From Leisingera sp. JC1 (GTDB taxonomy: Bacteria > Pseudomonadota > Alphaproteobacteria > Rhodobacterales > Rhodobacteraceae): a DNA stretch of 64,000 nucleotides. The DNA lies in assembly GCF_001679925.1 (NCBI RefSeq), contig NZ_LYUZ01000103.1:399-64398 (forward strand), in the 5' to 3' direction. Both the position numbers and the translations under genes were made by a program. Under the pieces are notes generated by a model, which was not told the origin of the DNA, did no database searches, and saw only the letters and a program-made list of their open reading frames with translations. The first letter of the stretch is position 1; each line of letters begins with the position of its first letter. Shown piece after piece: positions 52,338 through 61,578 of this stretch.

Positions 52338-52991
52338 ATGGGTTTGCGCATTAACGACACGGTCCCTGATTTTACCGCGGAAACGGACCAGGGCAGCATC
52401 AGCTTCCATGATTGGATCGGCGACAGCTGGGCGATTCTGTTCTCTCACCCCAAGGATTTCACCCCTGTCTGCACCACCGAGTTCTCGGCGGTAGCGCAGT
52501 TGGGTGACGAATGGGCCAAGCGCAACACCAAAGTGATCGGTGTGTCGGTCGATGGCGTTGAAGACCACAAGAAGTGGAAGAAAGACATCGAGGAATACGG
52601 CAAGGCCACACCGGGCTTCCCGATCATTGCCGACGACGGTCTGGCGGTATCCAAGGCGTTCGACATGCTGCCTGCCGAAGCTTACCTGCCCGACGGCCGC
52701 ACCCCGGCCGACAGCGCCACCGTGCGCTCAGTGTTCATCATCGGCCCCGACAAACAGCTGAAGCTCTCGATGACCTACCCGATGACAGTTGGCCGTAACT
52801 TCGCTGAAATTCTGCGGGCACTGGACGGGCTGCAGATGTCGATCGGCAAGGGTGTTGCCACCCCGGCAAACTGGGTCCCCGGCGAAGACGTAATTATCCC
52901 GCCCACCGTCTCAAACGAGGACGCCAAGGCGAAGTTCGGCGAGTTCGAAACCATCTTCCCCTACCTGCGCAAGGTGAAGGCACCGGAGTAA
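52338..52991 (+). CDS. 1-Cys peroxiredoxin (Prx6 type)
   Basis: This 217-residue thiol peroxidase reduces peroxides. The peroxidatic Cys45 is in HPKDFTPVCTTEF, with Arg in VRSVFIIGP; there is no other Cys in the protein, so it is the 1-Cys type and needs an external thiol. The ATG follows AAGGAGATACCGCC. It is divergent from the aldehyde dehydrogenase gene. Confidence 0.96.
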   Translation: MGLRINDTVPDFTAETDQGSISFHDWIGDSWAILFSHPKDFTPVCTTEFSAVAQLGDEWAKRNTKVIGVSVDGVEDHKKWKKDIEEYGKATPGFPIIADDGLAVSKAFDMLPAEAYLPDGRTPADSATVRSVFIIGPDKQLKLSMTYPMTVGRNFAEILRALDGLQMSIGKGVATPANWVPGEDVIIPPTVSNEDAKAKFGEFETIFPYLRKVKAPE

Positions 52992-53104
52992 GCTACGGCA
53001 ATTCGCGGGCAGCTGCAGCTTGGCGCGCAGCTGTCCGCAAATCTTCTGAACAGGCAGTGGAGCAAGCGGGGCTTTTCCAGCTCCGGATCTATCGCAAGCA
53101 GGTC

Positions 53105-55135
53105 TCAGAATCCCTTTTGGCTTCTAATGTCTCTGACTTCTTGCAGAATGATTGCACCATCCTCCCCCTCCAAGGTCTCTGCGAGCTGCAGCGCGATGTC
53201 AGAGTTGTCCTTGTTAATTTTCGCAAGCGACTTTTTGAAAAAACAAAACCCGTGTTTTTCCATCAGAAACCCAGGAAGCACGTAGCTGATGCCAATGCGT
53301 GCTGAAGTTGCCATGATGAAACGGGTCAGGCTTTCGCGCTGCTCCCGAGACTTCGTTGCATCCAGCAAAGGCAGGACATCATCCACAATATCCTTTGTCG
53401 GATAGTCATCCAGAAAGTTGACGTTTCTGGCATACTTGTTGATTTCCTCATCCGTGCATTTCGCAAGCATTTCCGGCAGAGTTCGGATGTCGTAGGTGGC
53501 ACCGTGGGTGAAACCATTTTTGAGAACGAAACGCGTCATGCCAATTTCGCCCCGCCGGACCACTTTGTTCTTCTCTGCTGTCAGAGCATACCGTTTCCAA
53601 TACTTAAGAAACCGCTTGGACGTCAGCAGGCTCGGTCCAATCGAAACGGCATAAGAACCATAGTGAAAATTGCGAAGCGACGTATCGTAGTCCCATTTAA
53701 TTGCTTCAAACTGCTCTGGATAAACTCTGGAAATCCCAAAACTGGTCGCCGCCGCGGCGTAGTCGACCCCCAAAGCTTCAGCCTCAACCAGCCAGTTTTT
53801 GGAACCCGGCGCTGGAAACCAGCTGGAGTCATTCACCAATACCAACCGGTCAAGCGAAGCCAAGTCTTCACGCAGGGACAGGAAGGCATCGCGATAGCCT
53901 CCAAAATCGTAGCCAACGTTCGGCCGCTCCATATACCGCCAGCTGTTTTCTTTCAGGTATAGCTCATCCTCAGGCGTGAAAGGCAAATTGGACACCACGA
54001 GCGGCGAGTATCCGTTCTCAATAAGATATTCGAGGGAGCGCTTGTGACTCGGCAACAGGCCATTTCTCGGGAAAACGAGGAAGATCGCGACCTTTGGTGT
54101 CTGCGGAAGCCGGCCATCTGAACACTTGATTTTGTTCCGGCAGGACCAGTCATACCATGGCGTCGAAAAAAAGCGTTCATAGAAAGTCAAAGGCAATGAT
54201 TTGAACTGCCGGCCTAGGCGCTTTAGCTCCCGTTTGACTTTCCAAAATGGCGTCTTTGTTTGGGAGATCATTTCTTCCGGGGAGAGGAAATTCTTGTTCG
54301 GTTTGCGCACCCCTTCCAGAAACCCCAAGTGTTTGGCTCGTTTACGACTGGAGAACAAGTTGTGCGGCAAAATCAACTGCCAGACCGCTTGCACCAGCAA
54401 GCGCTGCTTGGGGAACGGGATACCGTATTTTCGGAATACGTAAACTTTGGATTTTCCCAAGTGGTAGGCTTTGAACCTTGTGATCAAGTTGCCTCTCCCG
54501 GAAGAGTGGCCCGATTGATGGTTGATTAGTGCCGAAGGCAAAAAGACAAGCCTTCCACCAGCAGCGCGCACTATAAGAGACCAGTCATCATCCTCATGAT
54601 ACATAAAGATTGAGGGATCAAATCCATGGGACAAAAAGAAGTCCCGACGAACAAAGATCGCGGCCCCTGAAACCACCGGGACCTCGCACTCCTCTTCCGG
54701 CCAGCCCCGCGGCATCCATTCGCTGCGTGGCAGCAGCACTGAACGGCGCTTGAAATTCGGGCTGCCGTCACTGTTCGCGATCTTGGGTGTAAAGGCCGTT
54801 TGCGGCCCGTAACGGCCGGCAGCTTCCAGAAAGGCCTCTATGGACCCTGGCTCAACGGCAGCATCCGGATTCAAAAAAAGCAGAAACTCGGTGCTGGCTT
54901 CCCGCGCGCCGAGGTTGCAAGCGCGTCCAAAGCCCAGGTTCTTCTTCGGTGTGAGCACCTTGACGGCGAGGCGGCCGCTTAAAGCTTCCAGGGCTTCCGC
55001 GTCTTCGCAGGCGTTGTCCACGATAATGACTTTTACGCCATCCGGCAGAGAGGCAATCATTCTTTCAAGAACAGGTGCGCTCTTGTAGCTGACTGAAACG
55101 ACAGTCACGTTTGAAGGTGAAAAGGAAGAACTCAT
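53105..55135 (-). CDS. Glycosyltransferase family 2 fused to a rhamnan-synthesis (RgpF-like) domain
   Basis: This 676-residue protein has an N-terminal GT2 glycosyltransferase (about 8-250, with IIVDNACEDAEAL and LFLNPDAAVEPGS, the nucleotide-sugar DxD-like block) and a C-terminal RgpF-like domain (about 350-600, with RPNVGYDFGGYRDAF and LVLVNDSSWF). It likely adds sugars, perhaps rhamnose, to a surface polysaccharide. The gene is visibly AT-richer than its neighbours, uses codons such as AAA and TTT often, and splits the region before pnp, all signs of recent acquisition. Confidence 0.88.
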   Translation of the reverse strand: MSSSFSPSNVTVVSVSYKSAPVLERMIASLPDGVKVIIVDNACEDAEALEALSGRLAVKVLTPKKNLGFGRACNLGAREASTEFLLFLNPDAAVEPGSIEAFLEAAGRYGPQTAFTPKIANSDGSPNFKRRSVLLPRSEWMPRGWPEEECEVPVVSGAAIFVRRDFFLSHGFDPSIFMYHEDDDWSLIVRAAGGRLVFLPSALINHQSGHSSGRGNLITRFKAYHLGKSKVYVFRKYGIPFPKQRLLVQAVWQLILPHNLFSSRKRAKHLGFLEGVRKPNKNFLSPEEMISQTKTPFWKVKRELKRLGRQFKSLPLTFYERFFSTPWYDWSCRNKIKCSDGRLPQTPKVAIFLVFPRNGLLPSHKRSLEYLIENGYSPLVVSNLPFTPEDELYLKENSWRYMERPNVGYDFGGYRDAFLSLREDLASLDRLVLVNDSSWFPAPGSKNWLVEAEALGVDYAAAATSFGISRVYPEQFEAIKWDYDTSLRNFHYGSYAVSIGPSLLTSKRFLKYWKRYALTAEKNKVVRRGEIGMTRFVLKNGFTHGATYDIRTLPEMLAKCTDEEINKYARNVNFLDDYPTKDIVDDVLPLLDATKSREQRESLTRFIMATSARIGISYVLPGFLMEKHGFCFFKKSLAKINKDNSDIALQLAETLEGEDGAIILQEVRDIRSQKGF

Positions 55136-55219
55136 ACGTCTTTCTCAGCTCGCTCGAAGTAGGGCAGCCGCGGCTGCGCAGGCAGAGCACGCAGAGCAGC
55201 CAATCCTTGAAAACAGTCT

Positions 55220-55256
55220 AAAAGAATTGCAGCGCACCCCGTTGCACGGGGTGCGC
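55220..55256 (-). terminator. Rho-independent terminator of pnp
   Basis: GCGCACCCCGT and ACGGGGTGCGC (55232-55242, 55246-55256) pair perfectly around TGC; on the minus strand TGCAATTCTTTT follows. It is 24 bp after the pnp stop. Confidence 0.9.
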
Positions 55257-55279
55257 AAATTCATAGTCCGATGCCTAAA

Positions 55280-57421
55280 TCAGGCGTCTTCGGCGTTCTT
55301 TTTCTCCGGCTGGATTTCCTCGCCGGTTTCCTGATCGACCACTTTCATCGACAGGCGGACCTTGCCGCGGTCGTCGAAGCCCAGCAGTTTCACCTTCACT
55401 TCCTGACCTTCCTTCAGAACGTCCGACGGATGGTTCAGGCGGCGGTTTTCGATCTGGGAGACGTGCACCAGGCCGTCACGCTTACCGAAGAAGTTCACGA
55501 AGGCGCCGAAATCGACGATCTTCACGACCTTGCCTGTGTAAACCTGGCCTTCTTCCGGCTCCGCCACGATCGAATAGATCATGTCATAGGCCTTCTGAAT
55601 GGCGTCGCCGTTCGGGCTGGCGATCTTGATCACGCCGTCGTCGTTGATGTCGACCTTGGCGCCGGACACTTCAACGATCTCGCGGATCACCTTGCCACCG
55701 GAGCCGATCACTTCGCGGATCTTGTCGGTCGGGATCTGCATGGTTTCGATGCGCGGGGCATGGACCGAGAACTCGTTGGTCTCGGACAGCGCCTTGGCCA
55801 TTTCACCCAGGATGTGCATCCGGCCGTCTTTGGCCTGCGCCAGGGCTTTCTCCATGATTTCCGGGGTGATGCCAGCCACCTTGATGTCCATCTGCAGCGA
55901 GGTGATGCCGTTTTCGGTACCCGCCACTTTGAAGTCCATGTCGCCCAGGTGGTCTTCGTCACCCAGAATGTCGGACAGGATCGCGTAGGAGCCATCGTCT
56001 TCCAGGATCAGGCCCATCGCCACACCGGCAACCGGTGCTTTCAGCGGTACACCTGCGTCCATCATCGACAGCGAGCCGCCGCAGACGGAAGCCATCGAGG
56101 AGGAGCCGTTGGATTCGGTGATCTCGGAAACCACGCGCACGGTGTAGGGGAAGTCGGTCGGCGCCGGCAGAACCGCCTGCAGCGCACGCCAGGCCAGCTT
56201 GCCATGGCCGATTTCGCGGCGGCCCGGGGAGCCGACACGGCCCACTTCGCCAACCGAGTACGGCGGGAAGTTGTAGTGCAGCAGGAAGTTGGATTTGAAG
56301 TTGCCGTGCAGCGCATCGATGAACTGCTCGTCGTCGCCGGTGCCAAGGGTGGTCACAACCAGGCCCTGGGTCTCGCCGCGGGTGAACAGGGCGGAGCCGT
56401 GGGTACGCGGCAGCAGGCCGGTTTCCGACACGATGTCGCGGATCTCGTCGGTCTTGCGGCCGTCGATACGCTTGCCGGTCTTGACCACGTCGCCGCGCAG
56501 GATGCCCGCTTCGAGCTTCTTCAGCGCGGAGCTCAGGTTGGCATCTTCCAGCTGCTCTTCGGTCAGCTTTTCCTTGATGGTCTCACGGGCAGCGGCAACA
56601 GCGGCGGTGCGCTCCTGCTTATCGGTGATCGCAAAGGCGGCGCGCATCTCGGTCTCACCTGCGGCTTTGACCGCCTCATAGAGGTCAGCGTAGTCCGGCG
56701 GGGTGAAGTCGAAGGGTTCGTTTGCGGCTTCTTCCGCCAGCGAGATGATCAGGTCGATCACCGGCTGGATCTGCTCGTGGGCGAACTTCACCGCACCCAG
56801 CATCTCGGCTTCGGACAGCTCGTAGGCTTCCGATTCAACCATCATCACCGCGTCCTTGGTGCCGGCAACAACCAGATCCAGGCGCTGCTCGGGGTTGAGG
56901 CGCAGGTCCTGCATATCGTCGACGGTCGGGTTCAAAACGTATTCGCCGTCTTCGAAGCCTACGCGCGCACCCGCGATCGGACCCATGAAGGGCGCGCCGG
57001 ACAGAGTCAGCGCAGCGGAGGCCGCGATCATTGCTACGATGTCAGGGTCATTGACCAGATCGTGGCTCAGCACGGTGCACATCACCAGCACTTCGTTCTT
57101 GAAGCCTGGGACGAACAGCGGGCGGATCGGACGGTCGATCAGACGCGCGGTCAGGGTTTCTTTTTCGGTCGGGCGCGCTTCGCGCTTGAAGAAGCCGCCG
57201 GGCACCTTGCCCGCAGCATAGTATTTTTCCTGGTAGTGCACGGTCAGCGGGAAGAAGTCCTGGCCGGGCTTCTGCTGACGGGCAAAGGTCACGTTGGCCA
57301 TGACCGAGGTTTCGCCCAGGGTGGCAATCACAGAGCCATCAGCCTGGCGGGCAACCTTGCCGGTTTCCAGTGTGAGCGTCTCTTCGCCCCACTGCATCGA
57401 TTTTTTCGAAACGTTAAACAT
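55280..57421 (-). CDS. pnp: Polyribonucleotide nucleotidyltransferase (PNPase)
   Basis: This 713-residue 3'-to-5' exonuclease degrades RNA with phosphate and is part of the degradosome. The order is RNase PH domain 1 (about 10-140), the alpha-helical linker (about 150-235), RNase PH domain 2 with [11 protein letters not shown] (about 310-460), KH (about 555-610) and S1 (about 620-690). The C-terminal tail is acidic/Lys-rich ([13 protein letters not shown]). It is not adjacent to rpsO. Confidence 0.97.
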   Translation of the reverse strand: MFNVSKKSMQWGEETLTLETGKVARQADGSVIATLGETSVMANVTFARQQKPGQDFFPLTVHYQEKYYAAGKVPGGFFKREARPTEKETLTARLIDRPIRPLFVPGFKNEVLVMCTVLSHDLVNDPDIVAMIAASAALTLSGAPFMGPIAGARVGFEDGEYVLNPTVDDMQDLRLNPEQRLDLVVAGTKDAVMMVESEAYELSEAEMLGAVKFAHEQIQPVIDLIISLAEEAANEPFDFTPPDYADLYEAVKAAGETEMRAAFAITDKQERTAAVAAARETIKEKLTEEQLEDANLSSALKKLEAGILRGDVVKTGKRIDGRKTDEIRDIVSETGLLPRTHGSALFTRGETQGLVVTTLGTGDDEQFIDALHGNFKSNFLLHYNFPPYSVGEVGRVGSPGRREIGHGKLAWRALQAVLPAPTDFPYTVRVVSEITESNGSSSMASVCGGSLSMMDAGVPLKAPVAGVAMGLILEDDGSYAILSDILGDEDHLGDMDFKVAGTENGITSLQMDIKVAGITPEIMEKALAQAKDGRMHILGEMAKALSETNEFSVHAPRIETMQIPTDKIREVIGSGGKVIREIVEVSGAKVDINDDGVIKIASPNGDAIQKAYDMIYSIVAEPEEGQVYTGKVVKIVDFGAFVNFFGKRDGLVHVSQIENRRLNHPSDVLKEGQEVKVKLLGFDDRGKVRLSMKVVDQETGEEIQPEKKNAEDA

Positions 57422-57579
57422 CTAGCGTATCCTAATTGGGAGCACTCCCGGCCCTCCGGGTCTCCCGTTTGCGTGGCGGCCCCATTGCCGCCGGCCCCAT
57501 CTATCTTTCTTTCGCGTGCCGGGGCCCTGGCACATCGTCTCAGACAGGCCCGCCCATACAGGAGTTTCAGGCAAAATGA

Positions 57580-57618
57580 AAGAGAAAGCGGCAGGGTGCC
57601 GCCGCCGTGGGCGGCGGC
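57580..57618 (-). terminator. GC-rich hairpin after the M16 pair
   Basis: GCCGCCGCC and GGCGGCGGC (57598-57606, 57610-57618) pair around GTG. On the minus strand a T-rich stretch (TTTCTCTTTCATTTT) follows, but about 12 bases later, so termination may be weak. It is 50 bp after the M16 stop. Confidence 0.6.
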
Positions 57619-57667
57619 GTGCTAAGCCGAGGCTGCTGGCGGAGACCCAGGCCGCGCCTGACCCGCG

Positions 57668-58987
57668 TCAGTTGGTGGTTTCCAGTCCTTCCGGGCGGCC
57701 TGCGATGGTGAAGTGCAGCCCGTCCGGATCCAGGAATTCCGCCGCAAAACGCTTCACATCTTCCAAGGTGACAGCGTTGATGCGGTCATTGCGGGTCTCC
57801 ACATAGCTGATCGGAAGATCATCCATCTGCATTCCCGCAAGAATCGAGGCGATTTGGCTGTTGCCGTCGAACCGCAGCGGGTAGGCACCGGTCAGGTAGG
57901 TCTGGGCATCCTGCAGCTCTTTCTCCGTCACCCCTTCCTCTGCCATGCGGCGCCATTCATTGCGGATCACCTCCACCGCCTCAGCCATCTTGCCATTGGC
58001 GGAGGCCACTGACCCCATGTAAACGGCAGCGAGATCCCGCGGCACCAGATAGGAATAGACCCCGTAGGTCAGACCGCGCTTCTCCCGCACTTCGCTCATC
58101 AGCCGGGTTTCAAAGGAGCCTCCGCCCAGGATCTGGTTCATCACATAGGCGGTGAAAAAATCCGGGTGCTCGCGCTCGATCCCTTTCTGGGCGAACAATG
58201 CAACGGATTGCGGGGTTTCGAAATCGACAACGGTCACGCCGCCCTCAATCGTCACGTCGGCAGGACCCGGAATTGGCGCACCTTTTTCCGGCAGCGCGCC
58301 CAGAAGGCCATCCAGTAATCCGCCCAGTTCATCTGCCGTGATGTCACCAACGGCACTCACATAGAGCCTATCGCGGGCAAAAACGGCCTCATAGGCGTCG
58401 AAAATGTCCTGACGGCTGAGCGCGGCAACCGAGTCCAATGTCCCCTTGCCATCGCTGCCATAGGGGTGATCACCGTAGGCCATTCTGGCAAAAGCCAAAC
58501 CGGCAATGTTGTTTGGGTTCTTGGCGTCGGAGCGCAGCCCGGCCAGAACCTGGGCCCGCACCCGGTCCAGCGCATCCTGGTCGAACCGTGGCTCAAACAG
58601 GGTCTGGCGCAGCAGCGCAATGGCATCATCGCGGTTTTCAGTCAGGAAGCGGGCGGAGATAGAAACCGAATCCTTGTCCGCATCATAGCTGAAGTCAGCG
58701 GCAAGGGACTCCAGCGCCCGCGCATAATCTTGCGCGCGAAGATCGCCCGAGCCCTCCTCCAGCAAACCTGTCATCAGATAGACTCCACCGCGCTTGCCCG
58801 GCGCATCCAGAGACGTGCCGCCGCGGAAACGCAGCTCAAGCGCAGAGAACGGTATCGAATGGTCCTCTACCAGCCATGCAGTGATGCCGCCGGGCGAGAC
58901 CACTTCCTGGATCTCGATTTCGGCCCAGGCAGGCAGCGCCATGAAGCAAGCCACCAAAGCCCCCGCCATGTATTTCAGCATGCTCAT
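57668..58987 (-). CDS. M16 peptidase-like protein lacking the zinc motif
   Basis: This 439-residue protein has a signal peptide (cleavage near AWAEIEIQ) and two M16 domains, but the place where the HxxEH zinc motif belongs reads YLMTGLLEEGSGDL, so it should not bind catalytic zinc. Non-catalytic partners of this kind pair with an active subunit. Its ATG overlaps the stop of the active gene (58984-58987), so the two are coupled. Confidence 0.92.
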   Translation of the reverse strand: MSMLKYMAGALVACFMALPAWAEIEIQEVVSPGGITAWLVEDHSIPFSALELRFRGGTSLDAPGKRGGVYLMTGLLEEGSGDLRAQDYARALESLAADFSYDADKDSVSISARFLTENRDDAIALLRQTLFEPRFDQDALDRVRAQVLAGLRSDAKNPNNIAGLAFARMAYGDHPYGSDGKGTLDSVAALSRQDIFDAYEAVFARDRLYVSAVGDITADELGGLLDGLLGALPEKGAPIPGPADVTIEGGVTVVDFETPQSVALFAQKGIEREHPDFFTAYVMNQILGGGSFETRLMSEVREKRGLTYGVYSYLVPRDLAAVYMGSVASANGKMAEAVEVIRNEWRRMAEEGVTEKELQDAQTYLTGAYPLRFDGNSQIASILAGMQMDDLPISYVETRNDRINAVTLEDVKRFAAEFLDPDGLHFTIAGRPEGLETTN

Positions 58988-60327
58988 TGGGTCACCTCCT
59001 GGCTGCGCGTCATCCAGCCTGTCACCGATGTTTCAGGGCGCAGAACTTCATTCGCGGCGGCAATGATCTCGTCCGCAGTGACTGATTGCAGGATCTTTGG
59101 CCAGTCCTGCACATCCTTCACCGTCAGCCCGATGCTGAGCGCCTGGCCATAACGGTTGGCGATCCCATTCACGTTGTCGCGGTCATAGATTTCGGCGGCG
59201 CGCAATTGCAGCTTGATCCGCTCCAGCTGGGCCTCGTCCACGCCCTCCTCCAGAAAACGGGCAAGGGTGGCGTCCAGCGCCGCCTCGGCCTGTTCCATGC
59301 TAATCCCTTCCGCAGGCACGATCAGCAGGGTAAACGACGTATCGTCCAGGGTGCTGCCCGAATAAAAGGCGCCCGTGTAAACGGCGACCTGCTGATCGAA
59401 CTGCAAAGCGTTCGCCAGGAATGAGGTATTGCCCCCGCCCAAAAGCTCAGCCAGCAGGTAGAGCGCGCCGGCCTTCTGCTGATCACCGCTGTCACGCTCC
59501 GGCGCCAGATAGGACCGCTGAACATAGGGTTGCGCGACGCGCGGGTCCTCGAACGCAAGCCGGCGGGCGGCTGTTTGCGGCGGTTCCTGGCTGCGGAACC
59601 GTTCCGGCAAATCCGGGTTCGGCGGGATCGCGCCATAGTATTCTTCTGCCAGCACCTTCACCTCATCCGGCTGCACATCGCCGGACACCACCAGGATGGC
59701 GTTGTTGGGAGCATAATAAGTTCGGTAGAAGGACAGCGCGTCCTCCATATCCAGGCTTTCCATCTCATGCCGCCACCCGATCACCGGCTGGCCGTAACGG
59801 TGGTTCAGGTACTGCACTGCCCGCAGCTGCTCCCGGAACAGAGCAACTGGATCATTGTCAGTGCGCTGGTTGCGTTCTTCCAGAATGACTTCACGTTCGG
59901 TGGCAATATCCTCCTCGCTAAGGCGGAGGTTGGTCATCCGGTCGCTTTCCATCTGCATCATCAATTCCAGCCGGTCGGCAGCGACGCGCTGAAAATAGGC
60001 CGTGTAATCATAGCTGGTAAACGCGTTGTCCTGGCCGCCATTGGCGCGCACGGTGGCCGACAGCTCACCTGGTGCCAGCTTATCAGTGCCCTTGAACAGG
60101 AGGTGCTCCAGGAAATGGGCCACACCGGACTGGCCCGGCGGCTCATCCGCGGATCCCGCCCGGTACCAGACCATTTGCTGAACCACCGGTGCACGGTGAT
60201 CCTCGATCACCACCACATCCATGCCATTGTCCAAGGTGAAGGCGGTAACTGCCTCGTTCTCTGCCCGTGCCGGGGCGGACAAGACAGCGCTCAGCGCCGC
60301 GGCGGCCAATGTGATCCTCTGGATCAT
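58984..60327 (-). CDS. M16 zinc peptidase, active subunit
   Basis: This 447-residue periplasmic protease has a signal peptide (about 1-22, ARAENEA) and the inverted zinc motif HFLEH (His71, Glu74, His75) with the downstream Glu in EREVILEERNQR. It forms a heterodimer with the neighbouring zinc-less subunit, degrading peptides or processing envelope proteins. It is followed by the inactive subunit with a 4-base overlap. Confidence 0.94.
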   Translation of the reverse strand: MIQRITLAAAALSAVLSAPARAENEAVTAFTLDNGMDVVVIEDHRAPVVQQMVWYRAGSADEPPGQSGVAHFLEHLLFKGTDKLAPGELSATVRANGGQDNAFTSYDYTAYFQRVAADRLELMMQMESDRMTNLRLSEEDIATEREVILEERNQRTDNDPVALFREQLRAVQYLNHRYGQPVIGWRHEMESLDMEDALSFYRTYYAPNNAILVVSGDVQPDEVKVLAEEYYGAIPPNPDLPERFRSQEPPQTAARRLAFEDPRVAQPYVQRSYLAPERDSGDQQKAGALYLLAELLGGGNTSFLANALQFDQQVAVYTGAFYSGSTLDDTSFTLLIVPAEGISMEQAEAALDATLARFLEEGVDEAQLERIKLQLRAAEIYDRDNVNGIANRYGQALSIGLTVKDVQDWPKILQSVTADEIIAAANEVLRPETSVTGWMTRSQEVTQ

Positions 60328-60502
60328 CTGGCTTCCTCCAATTTCTGCACCTTTGCCCTTGCCCGACAGGGTGCGGTTACTGCTCTATTGTTCATTTTGA
60401 TCAATGCAGCCACAATTCGCCGCCCATTGCCAGCAGAAAGACTGCTGTCAACCTACGTCGCGGCTGGCATCATGCAAGTGCGGCTGGCGGAAAAGTGAGC
60501 GT

Positions 60503-61024
60503 TCAGGACTCTTCTTCTGGCGGAGAAGACGGCGTTGCCGCCCCCGCCTTGCGGAACTGTTCGCTCACGGCAAACGGATCAATGCTGTGCTTGCGGTACA
60601 GCTGCTCGTAGCGGTCAACCGGCACGATCTTGATCCGGCCCAGGTGGCGGTTGCGGTGGCGGAATTTTGCATCTTCCGAGGCCAGCGTCTCCCGCACTCC
60701 CTGCTCAACCCCATACCGGCTGGAAGCGGTGACCAGCGCTGCATCGCCTGACGGCACGCCGGCAGCAGGAACAAGCGCTCCTGGCTTTCCGCCCAGAGCA
60801 GCGACAGCGTCAGCACTCGGATTGGGATCGGTCAGGTTGCTGCCGCCGGGGGTCGGTGCGGGCAGGGCCGCATAGCTGTCCGGTGTGCTCAAAGGTTTGG
60901 ACGGCAAAATCAAAAACTCATCCGGGCCGGACCCTGGTTTCTGCAGGACGCGCAGCCCTTTTTGCGCGCAGCCGGACACTGCCAGCGCGCCTGCAAGAAC
61001 AATCACTCCGAACGGGATCCGCAT
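60503..61024 (-). CDS. DUF3035 lipoprotein (BamF-like)
   Basis: This 173-residue protein has a lipobox (LAVSGC, Cys at residue 19) and an acidic Pro/Ser/Ala-rich mature part. DUF3035 in alphaproteobacteria has been linked to the outer-membrane assembly (BAM) complex under the name BamF. I start at the ATG at 61024 after AGGAG; the frame upstream runs into lspA. It lies between lspA and the M16 pair, and its lipidation would need LspA, encoded next door. Confidence 0.82.
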   Translation of the reverse strand: MRIPFGVIVLAGALAVSGCAQKGLRVLQKPGSGPDEFLILPSKPLSTPDSYAALPAPTPGGSNLTDPNPSADAVAALGGKPGALVPAAGVPSGDAALVTASSRYGVEQGVRETLASEDAKFRHRNRHLGRIKIVPVDRYEQLYRKHSIDPFAVSEQFRKAGAATPSSPPEEES

Positions 61025-61079
61025 TGCCCCAAACTCCTGCCTGTTTCCCAGCGCTTTTAACGCAATTGCCTGTCGAGGT

Positions 61080-61562
61080 CTACGCAGGCTTTTTGCTGCG
61101 CCCGTCAAAGAAGATAAGCCCGGCCGCGCCGCCGAAAATGAAGATATCCGCGACATTGAACACAAACGGGTTCTGAATACCGCAGCAGGATGTGTTAAGG
61201 AAATCGAGAACGTAGCCGTAGAGCAGGCGGTCCACGACATTACCCAAGGCGCCGCCGATCACCAGCCCGGCCGACAACTGCATGCCTCTGGATTTGCTCT
61301 GCCCGCGCAATATCCACACGGCCAAAGCAATGCAGATCGCCACAGACAGCCCAATCAGGATCCAGCGTGCTGCCTCGTCGCCGCCACCGAACAGGCCGAA
61401 GTTGATGCCGGTGTTCTCGCCATAGCGGAAGTTGAGGAATGGCGGCAGCACGTCGATCCGGTGGCGCTGATCCAATCCCATCCAGTGGACCACCAGGTAT
61501 TTACTGGCCTGGTCCGCCAGGAGGGAAAGGACCGCGCCCCAGATCATCCAACGTGCTGCCAT
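61080..61562 (-). CDS. lspA: Lipoprotein signal peptidase (signal peptidase II)
   Basis: This 160-residue membrane enzyme cuts signal peptides at the lipidated Cys. It has four membrane segments and both catalytic Asp motifs: GNVVDRL and FNVADIFI. Length is normal. It is upstream of the DUF3035 lipoprotein and downstream of purH, all on the minus strand. Confidence 0.96.
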   Translation of the reverse strand: MAARWMIWGAVLSLLADQASKYLVVHWMGLDQRHRIDVLPPFLNFRYGENTGINFGLFGGGDEAARWILIGLSVAICIALAVWILRGQSKSRGMQLSAGLVIGGALGNVVDRLLYGYVLDFLNTSCCGIQNPFVFNVADIFIFGGAAGLIFFDGRSKKPA

Positions 61563-61578
61563 GACTTAGCTGCCCTGC

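Noticed and set aside
52992-53060. Hairpin after the peroxiredoxin gene as a terminator
   Set aside because: Imperfect stem around CAGCTG and no T tract on the plus strand.
55271-57625. Plus-strand frame of 784 codons antisense to pnp
   Set aside because: Shadow of pnp; no domain pattern.
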